Shown: positions 43,823 through 57,446 of the stretch, one piece after another
Position numbering within the stretch: position 1 is the stretch's first letter
Layout: each line of letters opens with the position of its first letter
The notes under the pieces: model-generated
The model's input: the letters and a program-made list of their open reading frames with translations, nothing else
The model's database searches: none
Told to the model about the DNA's origin: nothing
Assembly (NCBI GenBank): GCA_020073375.1
Contig: JAIQFG010000002.1
Coordinates: 1 to 64,000 of the forward strand
DNA length: 64,000 bases
From: Terriglobia bacterium
GTDB lineage: Bacteria; Acidobacteriota; Terriglobia; Acidiferrales; UBA7541
Direction of reading: 5' to 3'
Position numbers and translations under genes: made by a program

Positions 43823-45000
43823 CCGATACGCGCAACGATTCCTTGAATCTCAACCGCTTGCCCATGCAACTGGCCGGGGCCGGGGCCGTCCTGCTGGCGG
43901 TCTGCGCCGCCGCCGGTTTTGCCGACCGCGCCGATTTTTTCCGTTCCTACCTGGTCGCCTATCTGTTCTGGATCGGCATCACGCTCGGTTGCCTGGCCGT
44001 GCTCATGGTGCAGCACCTCACCGGAGGTCAGTGGGCGCTTGTGATCCGCCGCATTCTCGAAGCCGGCACGCGCACGCTGCCCTTGATGGCCGTCGCCGCG
44101 ATTCCCCTGCTGCTCGGAATGCATTCGCTCTATTCCTGGTCGCTCCCGGGGCAGACTGATCCCGTGATTCTCGGCAAGCAGCTGTACCTCAACACCAATT
44201 TCTTCATTGTCCGCATGGTGATTTATTTCTGCGTCTGGTTCAGCCTCGCCTATTTTCTGAACAAAGGCTCCCGCACGGAGGACGCCGAAGGCGCCGGCCT
44301 TCCGCTCGCTTTGCGCCTGGAAGCGATCAGCGGTTTCGGACTGGTGCTCTACGGCTTCACCGTGACCTTTGCCGGGATCGACTGGGTCATGTCGCTTGAG
44401 CCGCGCTGGTATTCCACCATTTACGGATTGCTGTTCATGGTCGGCCAGGCGCTGGCGGCCATGGCCTTCTCCATTGCTGTCCTGATCTGGCTGTCCGACA
44501 GCGAGCCGCTCTCGCGTTCCGTGCAGCCCGCGCACTATCAGGATCTCGGCAGCTTCCTGCTGACCTTCGTCATGCTCTGGGCCTATCTGGAATTTTCGCA
44601 GTTCCTGATCATCTGGGGCGGCAATCTCAACTCGGAAATTCCCTGGTACTTGCGCCGGATGCAGGGAACCTGGGGCCACGTCGGTTTGCTTCTGGTGGTG
44701 CTGAATTTCGCGCTGCCGTTTTTCCTGCTGCTCTTCCGCCACGTCAAGCGCCGCAAGCGTTCGCTGCTGATTGTCGCGGGCCTGGTGTTGCTCATGCGCC
44801 TGGTGGACATGTTCTGGATGGTGCTTCCCGCGTTCGGCGGCGGCAACGCGCGCCTCACCTGGATGAACGTCGCCCTGCCGCTCGGTTTTGGCGGAATCTG
44901 GCTCGCCTATTTCATCTGGCAGTTGCAAAAGGCGCCGATTCTCCCGGTTCACGATCCCCGCATGGAAGGAGTGGCGCAACATGCCGCCGGACATGGATAA
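43819..45000 (+). CDS. actF: Alternative complex III subunit F, NrfD-like membrane protein
   Basis: 393 residues, about ten TMs, ActF/quinol:cytochrome c oxidoreductase membrane subunit. Motifs include [42 protein letters not shown]-type sequence and [23 protein letters not shown]. Second membrane anchor alongside ActC, without the quinol site in known structures. Confidence 0.92.
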   Translation: [393 protein letters not shown]

Positions 45001-45454
45001 ATCGCACGGCGCTCCCAACTCTTCTCCGGGCTATGAAACGCGCGACGCCAACACCGGCGGCGTGCTGAATTTCCTGGTGATCATGGCCGTGGTCCTCGTG
45101 TTGACCGGGCTGGTCTCCTGGGGAGTGTTCCGTTATTTCGCTTCGCACGAGCAGGAAAATGCCGCTGCTTCTCCCTTCGCCGGCACGCGCCCGCTTCCGC
45201 AGGGCCCGCAGTTGCAGGTCACGCCGCGCGAGGACTGGCTGAAGTACCGCGCAGCGCAGCAACACAATCTGGAAACGTACTCCTGGGTGAACCGCGAAAA
45301 GGGAATCGTCAGCGTTCCCATCGACCAGGCCATGGATATTATCGTGAAGAAAGGTTTGCCCGTGCAGGGCCAGGCCGCGCCTTCCGAATCACCCAAGCCC
45401 TCTGATGCGGCCAAACCCGCCGAGCCCGCTGCGAATGGGGGCAAAAAACCATGA
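44981..45454 (+). CDS. Single-span membrane protein of the act-cox operon, unknown function
   Basis: 157 residues from the ATG at 44981, chosen because AGGAG lies nine bases upstream; the longer track start lies inside actF. One TM (about 28-50, LNFLVIMAVVLVLTGLVSWGVF), a conserved-looking segment PLPQGPQLQVTPREDWLKYRAAQQHNLETYSWVN and a Pro/Ala/Lys tail. The latter resembles the short quinoprotein-neighbour proteins seen beside sco in many caa3/ACIII operons. Perhaps an assembly factor or accessory subunit; this is inferred from position only. Confidence 0.75.
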   Translation: MPPDMDKSHGAPNSSPGYETRDANTGGVLNFLVIMAVVLVLTGLVSWGVFRYFASHEQENAAASPFAGTRPLPQGPQLQVTPREDWLKYRAAQQHNLETYSWVNREKGIVSVPIDQAMDIIVKKGLPVQGQAAPSESPKPSDAAKPAEPAANGGKKP

Positions 45455-46305
45455 ACGCCAATACCATCGCGGCCCTCTGCCTTGCGGTCATCGCGCTGGC
45501 CGCGTCGCCCGCTCATGCGCAGATGAACTCCGCCGCCCCCCCGATTCTTCGCGAGGTCAGCATTTCTCAGAATCTCAACGCGCAGATTCCCGCGGATCTT
45601 CCATTTCGCGATGAAAATGGAAATCCCGTTCGCCTCGGCGACTATTTCGGCGCCAGGCCCATCGTGCTTTCCCTGGTCTATTTCAATTGCCCCGCGCTCT
45701 GCACCGAAGTCCTGAACGGGGAATTGCACACCATGCAGGCCAGTTCGCTCACCCTCGGCAAGGATTACGACGCCGTCTCCGTGAGCTTCGATCCCAAGGA
45801 CACCCCGGACGTGGCCCGCGCCAAACGCGATGTCTACACTGCTCAATATCGGCAGTTCGGCCGCCCCGCCGCCGCGCAAAACTGGCATTTCCTCACGGGG
45901 GACGCCGCCTCCATCAACGCCCTGACCAAGGCCGTCGGATTTCATTACGCCTATGACCCGGCCATCAACCAGTTCGCGCACGCCGCCGCCATTGTGCTTC
46001 TCACTCCCGATGGCCGCGTTTCCCGCTACTTCTACGGCATCACCTACGCCGCGCGCGATTTCCGACTGGGCCTGGTGGACGCCTCCAGCGGAAAGATCGG
46101 CACGCTCACCGACCAGGCCATGCTGTTCTGCTATCAGTACGATCCGGAAACGGGCAAGTACGGCATGGTCGTTATGAATATCGTCCGCGCCGGTGGCGCT
46201 TTGACGCTGCTGGCCCTGGGAATTTTCATGTTCGTGATGTTCCGGCGCGATCGCCGGAACGCTTTGGCTTCATCCGCGGCGAATTCCGCCGCCAGGCTTT
46301 CATGA
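45451..46305 (+). CDS. SCO1/SenC/PrrC copper chaperone
   Basis: 284 residues. Signal peptide (AALCLAVIALAASPAHAQ), a thioredoxin-like fold with the copper motif C-x3-C in VYFNCPALCTEVLNG and the distal His (NQFAHAAAIVLLTPDG), and a C-terminal TM (GGALTLLALGIFMFVMF). It delivers copper to the CuA site of subunit II of the oxidase encoded next. ATG overlaps the previous stop. Confidence 0.93.
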   Translation: MNANTIAALCLAVIALAASPAHAQMNSAAPPILREVSISQNLNAQIPADLPFRDENGNPVRLGDYFGARPIVLSLVYFNCPALCTEVLNGELHTMQASSLTLGKDYDAVSVSFDPKDTPDVARAKRDVYTAQYRQFGRPAAAQNWHFLTGDAASINALTKAVGFHYAYDPAINQFAHAAAIVLLTPDGRVSRYFYGITYAARDFRLGLVDASSGKIGTLTDQAMLFCYQYDPETGKYGMVVMNIVRAGGALTLLALGIFMFVMFRRDRRNALASSAANSAARLS

Positions 46306-46315
46306 GGACGGAATT

Positions 46316-47281
46316 GTGATGCAAGGTTTTCCATTTCAACCCGAACAGGCTTCCACGGTCGCGCAGTCGGTCGATCACCTTTACCTTTTCCTGACCGCCC
46401 TCACCGTGTTTTTTTCCACCGTCATCTTCGCCACCATTTTTTATTTCATGATCAAGTACCGCCGCCGCTCTCCCGGCGAGCGCCCCAGGGCCATCGAAGG
46501 CTCTCTCCCGCTGGAAATCCTGTGGACCGCGATTCCCACGCTGATCGTGGCCGTGATTTTTATCTGGAGTTCGAGCCTCTATGTCCGCAACGCCGAGCCC
46601 CCCAAGGGTGCCATGGAACTGTTCGTCACCGGCAAGCAGTGGATGTGGAAGGTGCAGCATCCGGAAGGGCAGCGCGAGATCAATGAATTGCATGTGCCGC
46701 TAGGCCGCCCCGTGAAGCTCACCATGACTTCGGAAGACGTCATCCACGATTTCTTCGTTCCGGCGTTCCGCGTGAAAAAAGACGTCCTGCCCGGCCGCTA
46801 CACTTCCATGTGGTTTGAGCCTACCAAGCTGGGAACCTTCCACTTGTTTTGCGCCCAGTATTGCGGCGCATTTCACGCCGGAATGATCGGCTCGGTAATC
46901 GTCATGGAGCCCGACGAATACGAGCGCTGGCTGGCCGGAAGCGTGCCAGGCGAATCGCCCGAGGCCGCCGGCGAAAAACTGTTCCTACAGCAGGGCTGCG
47001 GCACCTGCCACATTGCCGATGGCTCGGGCCCCGGCCCGTCCCTGCTCGGCGTCTTTGGGAATCCGGTCAAGCTCACCACCGGCGAATCCGTTCCGGCCGA
47101 TGACGCTTACATGCGCGAATCCATCCTGGCGCCCCGCGCCAAGATCGTGGCCGGATTCGTTCCCATCATGCCGTCATTCCAGGGACAACTCACCGAGGAA
47201 CAAATCGGCAATCTGATCGCTTATCTTCGCGTTCTGGGCAAGTCGCAACCACCGCAGCCAAAGGAAGAGGGGAAGAAATGA
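46316..47281 (+). CDS. coxB: Cytochrome c oxidase subunit II with fused cytochrome c (caa3 type)
   Basis: 321 residues. Two TMs, a cupredoxin domain with the CuA ligands [12 protein letters not shown], and a C-terminal cytochrome c domain with CGTCH and [21 protein letters not shown]. Direct electron entry from ActA/ActE to the fused heme is likely. Start is GTG 46316 or the ATG three bases later. Stop overlaps coxA. Confidence 0.94.
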   Translation: MMQGFPFQPEQASTVAQSVDHLYLFLTALTVFFSTVIFATIFYFMIKYRRRSPGERPRAIEGSLPLEILWTAIPTLIVAVIFIWSSSLYVRNAEPPKGAMELFVTGKQWMWKVQHPEGQREINELHVPLGRPVKLTMTSEDVIHDFFVPAFRVKKDVLPGRYTSMWFEPTKLGTFHLFCAQYCGAFHAGMIGSVIVMEPDEYERWLAGSVPGESPEAAGEKLFLQQGCGTCHIADGSGPGPSLLGVFGNPVKLTTGESVPADDAYMRESILAPRAKIVAGFVPIMPSFQGQLTEEQIGNLIAYLRVLGKSQPPQPKEEGKK

Positions 47282-48898
47282 GCACGGCCACGCTGGAACC
47301 ACGCGTGCACGCACCGCGCAACTATCTGAACGCCGACTACGGCTGGAAGTCGTGGCTCTTTACTCTGGACCACAAGCGCATCGCGCTGCTGTATCTGGTC
47401 TCGATCACGTTCTTCTTCATCGTCGGCGGGTCCTTCGCCGTCCTCATGCGCATTCAGCTGGTCGATCCGCAGGGCGCTATCGTCCAGCCGGAAACCTACA
47501 ACAAATTGTTTACCCTGCACGGCGTGGTCATGATTTTCTTTTTCCTCATCCCGTCCATCCCTGCCGTGCTCGGTAATTTCCTGGTGCCGCTGATGGTCGG
47601 CGCGCGCGACCTGGCCTTTCCCAAGCTCAACCTCCTCAGCTGGTACATCTACATTGTCGGCGGCTTGTTCACCCTGTATTCCACGATCGCCGGCGGCGTC
47701 GATACCGGATGGACGTTCTACACTCCCTATAGCAGCACCTACTCCAATACGCAGGTCACGGCCGTGGCCGTCGGCGTGTTCATCACCGGATTTTCGTCCA
47801 TCCTCACCGGACTGAATTTCATCGTCACCATTCACAAGATGCGCGCGCCGGGCCTTACCTGGTTCCGCATGCCCCTGTTTCTCTGGGCCATGTACGCCAC
47901 CAGCATTATCATGGTCCTGGGCACTCCGGTTCTGGCCATCACCATATTCCTTTTGGCGCTCGAGCATCTGTTTCACGTCGGCATCTTCAGCCCGGCCCTA
48001 GGCGGCGACCCTCTTCTGTTCCAGCACCTGTTCTGGTTCTATTCCCATCCCGCCGTCTACATCATGATTCTTCCGGCCATGGGAGTGGTCAGTGAAATCA
48101 TCGCCTGCTTCTCGCGCAAGCGCATCTTCGGCTACAAAATCGTCGCCTTTTCCAGCGTGGCCATTGCCGTCCTCGGCTTTCTGGTTTGGGGACATCACAT
48201 GTTCGTCACCGGCCAGTCCGTCTACGCCGGCATCATCTTCTCGCTGCTCAGTTTTCTGGTCGCTATTCCTTCCGCGATCAAAGTCTTTAACTGGACCGCC
48301 ACTCTCTATAAAGGTTCCATCTCGTTTGACGCCCCCATGCTCTACGCCATGGGCTTCATCGGCCTGTTCACCATGGGCGGCCTCACCGGATTGTTCCTGG
48401 CTTCGCTCGCCACCGACGTGCACCTGAACGGCACCTACTTCGTTGTCGCCCACTTCCACTACATCATGGTCGGCGGCGCGGTAATGGGCTATCTCGGCGG
48501 GATCCATTTCTGGTGGCCGAAAATTTCCGGCCGCAAATATCCCAACGGCTGGGCGGCTCTGGCTGCGGCCATCATCTTTATCGGTTTCAATCTCACGTTC
48601 TTTCCGCAATTCGTCCTGGGGTACCTGGGCATGCCGCGCCGCTACGCGTTTTATCCCGCGGAATTCCAGGTCCTCAACGTCATGTCCTCCGCCGGAGCCA
48701 CCGTGCTCGGCGTCGGCTACCTGATCCCGTTGATCTACTTATTCTGGTCCATGCGTTACGGCCCGATTGCCGAACCCAATCCCTGGGGCGCCACCGGCCT
48801 GGAATGGCAAACGCCTTCGCCGCCGCCCACCGAGAATTTCTCGAAGATTCCGGTCGTAACCGAAGAAGCGTACGCCTACGCGGAACAGGAGGCCGGCC

Positions 48899-48906
<8 letters not shown>
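47278..48906 (+). CDS. coxA: Cytochrome c oxidase subunit I, heme-copper oxidase type A2
   Basis: 542-residue catalytic subunit with 12 TMs. Ligands seen: low-spin heme His in [14 protein letters not shown], CuB/Tyr crosslink in [12 protein letters not shown], CuB His pair in WGHHMFVTG, heme His pair in [11 protein letters not shown]. The usual Glu of HPEVY is Ala, but the preceding YS motif is present, which defines type A2 oxidases. It reduces O2 to water and pumps protons. Confidence 0.96.
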
Positions 48907-49590
<684 letters not shown>

Positions 49591-49591
<1 letters not shown>

Positions 49592-49917
49592 TGTCACACA
49601 TCGTCGTGCCGCAAAAGACGTACATCTACATCTTCCTGACGCTAATCGGCCTCACGGCGCTCACCACCGGCGTCGCCTACGTCGACCTCGGCCCGTTCAA
49701 CACCGTGGTCGCGCTGGCCATCGCTTTTTCCAAAATGCTTCTCGTAATCCTGTTCTTCATGAACGTGCGCAACAGCAGCGGCCTGATCCGCATCATCATC
49801 GTCGCCGCTTTTTTCTGGTTCGCCCTGCTCATCGCCTTCACCATGAGCGATTACCGCACGCGAACCTGGACCCCCGCCCCAGATTCCTGGTCCTCCGCCC
49901 CTCCCACCCATCCCTAA
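49591..49917 (+). CDS. coxD: Cytochrome c oxidase subunit IV (prokaryotic type)
   Basis: 108 residues with three TMs (YIYIFLTLIGLTALTTGVAY; VVALAIAFSKMLLVILFFMNVR; IIIVAAFFWFALLIAFTMSDY). Matches prokaryotic COX4/CtaF-like proteins. Starts in the TAATG overlap of coxC. Last gene of the operon; a Pro/Ser/Thr tail ends at 49917. Confidence 0.88.
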
Positions 49918-49920
49918 CTT

Positions 49921-49975
49921 GGTTTTCTCCGTGCCCTCTGTGTTCTCAATGTCCTCTGTGTTAAAGCCTTCAGGT
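49921..49975. repeat. Third copy of the CACAGAGG-type repeat
   Basis: TTCTCCGTGCCCTCTGTGTT then CAATGTCCTCTGTGTTAAAGCC. Its sequence matches the right arm at about 750-785, including the AAGCCTT that follows. Sits immediately after the coxD stop. Confidence 0.6.
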
Positions 49976-50067
49976 TTTCTTAAGCCCAGCCAAATCTCGC
50001 CCGCGCAAGCCGCAATGCTCGCCCTCAAAAATAAAATTGTGTGTTGGATCAAACCAGAAACAGAAAA

Positions 50068-50089
50068 CCCGTCCGTTTTCGCGGACGGG
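50068..50089 (+). terminator. Hairpin, probable terminator of the act-cox operon
   Basis: Perfect stem CCCGTCCG/CGGACGGG around TTTTCG, followed by CTTTCC. The T-tract is short, so it may be only partly rho-independent. Located 150 bases after coxD in a 386-base gap with no gene. Confidence 0.5.
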
Positions 50090-50303
50090 CTTTCCAGAGG
50101 GGAGAATAGTTCAGTGCCAATGCGCGGTAGGCACGCGAACTCTTTATCCTCGCCGTGAGTCTAGAAGAGGCCAAATACCGTTGTCAAGTGGAGAAATGAT
50201 TGAAACGAAACGACTATAAGATGCGTAGAATGTGATACTTGCTGCCAGTACCTCAGGTATTAGGTGAGGTTTTCCGCCACGTTTTCAACAGCCCGCCCGA
50301 ATT

Positions 50304-51419
50304 CTAATAGAAGTCCTTTGCCTTGATCGGCTTGCTGGAAATTCCCAATTGTAGAATTTCGATCTGCTTGTCGCGATCGAAAACCTTGTTCGGAAGGAAA
50401 ATTTTTATCACTACTCGAATTCCGCCGAATCCGATGCCCGCGGCAATCGCCAGGACCATGATCGCGCCAGTTCCCATGAACGCGCCAACGATCATCGGCC
50501 CGATTCCCGGTTCGGTATACGATGACTTGGGCTCATCCCAGGTGACGGCGCTCTCGTATCCCACCTGATCGAGAATCTTGTTCGCCGAGTCCCTGGACTC
50601 GGCGCCCACCACCACAGCCACGATCGAACTCACGCGCTTGCCGAACAACACCGTCTGTCCCGCGGGCACCGCGCCCGGAGGATCGAATGTAAACCGCCGC
50701 AGCATTCCCGAAAATTTCATGGCCGCAATCTGCTGCGTCGGGTACGACGCCACCAGCAGCGTCTCTTCCTTGCCCGCAATCTTGTACCGCGCCACGATCG
50801 TCTCCGCGCTGTGGTCGAACCCGACCCAGTCGTCGGTCCCCAGCGGAACGAATTGCGCCAGGCTCCGCGGCCCCAGGAAATAGTGCTCGGAATCCTTCAC
50901 GCGGTCCTTCTCCGGCAGGTGCTCGCCGATCGTGGGGTAGGGCGTCTGGTCCGCCTGCTTGTTCAGCAGATCGGCCAGCTCTTTCAAGTCCGCATCGGAG
51001 GGCCGAGCCTGCTTCGCGGGCACGGTGACGTCCACCAGCATCTCGCCCACCACCATTAGCGCGCGCGCCTGCGAAGCGCTGGCATACGCCCCCAGCTCCA
51101 CCACGGACATGGAATTATCCCGCAGGAATGTGTATGCGCCGTAGGCCGAGCTCGGGTCCCGAAGCCGGTACATCGTAATGGCCGCGGTTTGAGTGCCCTG
51201 GGCATAGTTCCGCTGCTCAATCGATTTGACGATGTATTCGCGAAAGCCCGTCGCGTTCGAGCCGAGTAGTTGATCCAGAGCGGCCGGAGATGTTACGGAG
51301 GGAGCCCCGGATGCGTTCCACCTCCCAAACGCAGCGGGAAGAGCGGCAGGCGTGCCGGCCGCACGCGAGGCCGCGCCAAAGCACAAAATGGCAACCACCA
51401 GGAAGAGGGTTCGTTTCAT
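50304..51419 (-). CDS. Membrane-anchored exported protein, DUF6599-like
   Basis: 371 residues: signal peptide (TLFLVVAILCFGAASRAAG), a soluble alpha/beta region (YIVKSIEQRNYAQGTQTAAITMYRLRDPSSAYGAYTFLRD, GEMLVDV), and a TM near residue 315 (IVGAFMGTGAIMVLAIAAGIGFGGIRVVIKIFL). The DPSSAYGAYTFLR segment is what I recall from acidobacterial DUF6599 proteins; I cannot confirm it. Function unknown. It is 26 bases downstream of the amidase gene on the same strand. GTG at 51425 is a possible alternative start. Confidence 0.65.
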   Translation of the reverse strand: MKRTLFLVVAILCFGAASRAAGTPAALPAAFGRWNASGAPSVTSPAALDQLLGSNATGFREYIVKSIEQRNYAQGTQTAAITMYRLRDPSSAYGAYTFLRDNSMSVVELGAYASASQARALMVVGEMLVDVTVPAKQARPSDADLKELADLLNKQADQTPYPTIGEHLPEKDRVKDSEHYFLGPRSLAQFVPLGTDDWVGFDHSAETIVARYKIAGKEETLLVASYPTQQIAAMKFSGMLRRFTFDPPGAVPAGQTVLFGKRVSSIVAVVVGAESRDSANKILDQVGYESAVTWDEPKSSYTEPGIGPMIVGAFMGTGAIMVLAIAAGIGFGGIRVVIKIFLPNKVFDRDKQIEILQLGISSKPIKAKDFY

Positions 51420-51445
51420 GGCCACCTATATTAGACGCTAAGAGT

Positions 51446-53824
51446 TTACTGCGAGTTCCCGGATCGCGCCACTATTCCTGCGCGGGTGCCGGGAGCGGGG
51501 TGTGGCTGGTTGTTGGCGAGGCTGTTGGTGCTCTGCAAATAGTTTTCGATTCCGTGGTAGAGGCCGTCGGCCACCTTCTGCCGGTTCTCGGGCTTCTTCA
51601 GCCACTGCTCGTCGGAAGGATTGGAGATGAAGGAAATTTCAGCCAGTACCGAAGGCATGTTCGCGCCGATCAGCACGACAAAGGGCGCCTTGCGCACGCC
51701 GCGGTTGCGGTCGCCGTGATTGAGCCCTTCCATTCGTTTGGAGAGCGAATCCTGAATGATCCCGGCGAAGTCGCGCGACTCCTCGATCTTCTCGTTCTTC
51801 GCGATCTTCTGCACGATGTCCTGCAGGTCGTGGACGCCGTTTTCCGACAGCGCGTTTTCGCGCGAAGCCACTTCCATGGCGTCGCTCGATCCGGTGAAGT
51901 TCAGGTAGTACGTCTCGATGCCGCGCGCGTGGCGGTCCTGGCTGGAATTGGCGTGAATCGAGAGAAACAGGTCGGCATGCGCGTCATTCGCGATCGACGT
52001 GCGCTGCTCGAGCGGAATGAACGTGTCGTCGTCTCGCGTGTAGACCACGTCCGCCGAAGGCAATTTCTGCTGGATCAGTTTTCCGACGCGCAGGGCCACG
52101 TCCAGGCACAGGTCTTTTTCCATCAAGCCGGACGGGCCGATCGTGCCGGTGTCCTTGCCGCCGTGTCCCGCGTCGATCACGATGCGCCCGATCTTCAGCC
52201 CCAGCGCGCGCGTCAGCGAATGTTGCCCGTCGCGCGTGAGCTCTGGAGTGGGCGGCGGCCCCATTTCCGTGGCCTGGTCGTGCGCCGATTTCTTCGCGCG
52301 GAACGGCTTCTTTGCCGGCGAAGCGCTCAATTCGGGTGCTGCTGGTCCTGCCAGGTCAGGTGTGTTCGCTTCAGCCGATAGAGTTTCCGATGGCGCGTTC
52401 TTTTTCGCCTGGTCCGGAGCAGACTGGGGGGCGGCATCCGTATTGGACTTGGCGACAGTCTTGTCCGCGGGTTTCGCCGTCTTCTTCAGCGCGGGCTTCG
52501 CATCGTCCGCCGCAGGGGCGGGCGCCTTTGCGCTGGCGCTGGAATCGTTCACGACCGTTTCTTTTGCAGGCGCGGACTTATCCGCCGGCTTGTCTTTCAG
52601 TGCGATCCCTGCGGACTCGGCCACCACCCGCTCAGCGGCTTTCGCTGCGGGCTTTGCCAGGGCTTCCTTGGTCGGCACATCGTTTTTCGCAGGCGGAATA
52701 TCGGTGGTCGGGCCCGGCGGCGGCGCAGCCGCGCGCGCGGCCTGCTCGGCGGCGCTCGCAGTGCCGTACACGTCCACCACTAGCCGGTACGGATCGGGCA
52801 GCAAAAACACCGAATAATCCTTGGCGCGATTGACTTCCAGCACCACGCGTACCACGCCCGAGTGATTCTGCGCCACGCGCACGTCTTTCAGGTACCCCCC
52901 CTCGCCCACGTCTACCGGAGCGTGCAGCAGCGCGGGGCTGATTTTTGCGCCTTCAATGTCAAAATAAATCCGGTCGGGATTGGAGATGCGCGCCGCCTGG
53001 TATTTCACCTGCGCGCCCACGTCGATCACGATCCGCGTGTACATGTCCGCGTTCCAGGTGCGAATTTGCGAGACGCGCGCCCCCGCGCCGCTTGCCGCTG
53101 CGGACCCCGCCGTCGGGAACTGCATGGCGATTTGCTTCGCGTCTGGTTTTGCATCCGGGGGCGGGGAAGTCTTCTCAGCGGTGGCTTGCTTTGTCGGAGC
53201 CGGCGCGTCGGGAGCCGCCTTTGCCTTCGCGGATTTCGCGCCGGGACCGTTCGTCGCATTCGCAGTCTTCATCGCGCCCAGAATCGCCACGACTTCCGGC
53301 GCATGAGGCGACTTCGGATGCAGCGCCAGAAACTGCTCGTACGTTTTTTGCGCCAGCACGGCGTCATGCAGATCGTCCTGCTCGATGTGCGCGATGGACA
53401 GCAGCGCGCCTTCGCGGAATTTCGTGGTCGGATATTGCTTCAGCAAAAACTGATATTCATCGATGGACGATTGATAATATTTTTCGTCGAACAGGTCCCC
53501 CATGGTGCGATACAGCTCGGCCGCCTGATTGATCGACTGCGGCACCGGCGCCGCCCGCGGCGTGATCAGGTACACGCGCTTGTATTCGCGCACCAGCGCC
53601 GTGTAATCCTTCAGTGAGCGCTTGATTTCGGTTTGGGATTCCAGCTCCATCCGCGCTTTTTCAGCGCGGTCGAACTGCGCTTTCGCCGCGTCGCGCCGTT
53701 CGGGCGAAGTGGTGTCATTGCCGGATGCCAGAAGGGGGAAAAACGACAGAACTAGCAGGGGCGCGAACAAAACGCGTAAACTTGGCCGGGTTGAAGCGGC
53801 TTGCTGCCGCAAGGTTTGCCTCAT
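51446..53824 (-). CDS. N-acetylmuramoyl-L-alanine amidase with TPR and AMIN domains
   Basis: 792-residue periplasmic hydrolase cleaving the lactyl-amide bond of peptidoglycan. Order: signal peptide, TPR-like helical region (about 40-170), AMIN domain (about 240-350, TRIVIDVGAQVKYQAARISNPDRIYFDIEG), a long Ala/Lys/Pro-rich linker (about 360-540) and Amidase_3 (about 560-780). Zinc ligands: DAGHGG, MEKDL, SIHAN; catalytic Glu in LAEISFISNP. The linker is longer than in AmiC. It shares an ATGA overlap with the transglycosylase gene upstream, linking two wall hydrolases. Confidence 0.93.
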   Translation of the reverse strand: MRQTLRQQAASTRPSLRVLFAPLLVLSFFPLLASGNDTTSPERRDAAKAQFDRAEKARMELESQTEIKRSLKDYTALVREYKRVYLITPRAAPVPQSINQAAELYRTMGDLFDEKYYQSSIDEYQFLLKQYPTTKFREGALLSIAHIEQDDLHDAVLAQKTYEQFLALHPKSPHAPEVVAILGAMKTANATNGPGAKSAKAKAAPDAPAPTKQATAEKTSPPPDAKPDAKQIAMQFPTAGSAAASGAGARVSQIRTWNADMYTRIVIDVGAQVKYQAARISNPDRIYFDIEGAKISPALLHAPVDVGEGGYLKDVRVAQNHSGVVRVVLEVNRAKDYSVFLLPDPYRLVVDVYGTASAAEQAARAAAPPPGPTTDIPPAKNDVPTKEALAKPAAKAAERVVAESAGIALKDKPADKSAPAKETVVNDSSASAKAPAPAADDAKPALKKTAKPADKTVAKSNTDAAPQSAPDQAKKNAPSETLSAEANTPDLAGPAAPELSASPAKKPFRAKKSAHDQATEMGPPPTPELTRDGQHSLTRALGLKIGRIVIDAGHGGKDTGTIGPSGLMEKDLCLDVALRVGKLIQQKLPSADVVYTRDDDTFIPLEQRTSIANDAHADLFLSIHANSSQDRHARGIETYYLNFTGSSDAMEVASRENALSENGVHDLQDIVQKIAKNEKIEESRDFAGIIQDSLSKRMEGLNHGDRNRGVRKAPFVVLIGANMPSVLAEISFISNPSDEQWLKKPENRQKVADGLYHGIENYLQSTNSLANNQPHPAPGTRAGIVARSGNSQ

Positions 53825-54549
53825 TCGTTCGTAAAAACCACCCGCCCGTCCGCCTCCACCGCGCGATAAATCGGCTGCCGCGCCTCGAAACTTCGGGGCA
53901 GGCGGTCGGATCCGGGCCGGTAATAGGAATCCGTCACTTTCTGCACGTACTCGCGCGTTTCTCGAATCCGCGGCACTCCCCCTGCGCGATCCACGGCGCC
54001 CGGCCCGGCGTTATACGCCGCCAAGGCCTTGTCGAGGTCGCCATTATACCTCTCAAGCAGGCTATGAAGATAGCGAACTCCGCCGTCCAAATTCTGTTTC
54101 GGGTCCAAAGCATTACTCACGCCCATCTGGTGCGCTGTTTGCGGAACCAGCTGCATCAGCCCCAGCGCCCCGCGCCGCGAAATGGCCGTCGAATTATAGT
54201 TCGATTCCGTCTCAATCACTGCCCGCACCAGCGCCGGGTCCACTCGATACCGCGCCGATACTTCGCGAATCATTTCCTCGATCTTCCCGCGGTTGGCCAG
54301 CGCTGCCGCCGAAAGTTCAGGAGCGGTTAGTGCGGAGCCTTGCCCGCTGCGCAGCGAAACTTTCGTAAACCCGGCAGGTAGGGCTGCCGATTTCCTGGTT
54401 GCAGCAACAACCACTGGCGGATCCGCGTTCACGAACACTCGTTTCCCGCTGTCATCCAGGTAGGAAACAATTTGCGCCTGCGCGGGTATCGTGCTCAAGG
54501 CCAGCATTCCGAATAAGATAACCAATGAATTGGACAGTGTGCGCGTCAT
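53821..54549 (-). CDS. Lytic transglycosylase (SLT family) with DUF4124-like segments
   Basis: 242 residues from the ATG at 54549. Signal peptide; DUF4124-like block (IVSYLDDSGKRVFVNADPP); SLT domain (about 95-215) with catalytic Glu in AVIETESNYN, GALGLMQLVPQTA, NLDGGVRYLHSLL and ALAAYNAGPGAV. The C-terminal PIYRAVEADGRVVFTNE looks like a second short DUF4124 strand set. It cleaves glycan strands to 1,6-anhydroMurNAc. Stop overlaps the amidase start. Confidence 0.92.
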   Translation of the reverse strand: MTRTLSNSLVILFGMLALSTIPAQAQIVSYLDDSGKRVFVNADPPVVVAATRKSAALPAGFTKVSLRSGQGSALTAPELSAAALANRGKIEEMIREVSARYRVDPALVRAVIETESNYNSTAISRRGALGLMQLVPQTAHQMGVSNALDPKQNLDGGVRYLHSLLERYNGDLDKALAAYNAGPGAVDRAGGVPRIRETREYVQKVTDSYYRPGSDRLPRSFEARQPIYRAVEADGRVVFTNE

Positions 54550-54743
54550 TGTATGGCGTGCCCCGTGGGCCGGCAAAAGCCGTGCCCGGAATATGGATTC
54601 GCACCTGATCCGTTCTGGGAAGGCAGCGTGGTTCCGCCGCCTGAGTCGAAGAGGGCTCCAAATCGAGCCTCACCTGTGGTACCAGCTACAGCTCGCGACT
54701 GGACGAAGCAGGCTTCGCCCGGAACGTTCTGGCGCGATTGAAA

Positions 54744-57446
<2,703 letters not shown>

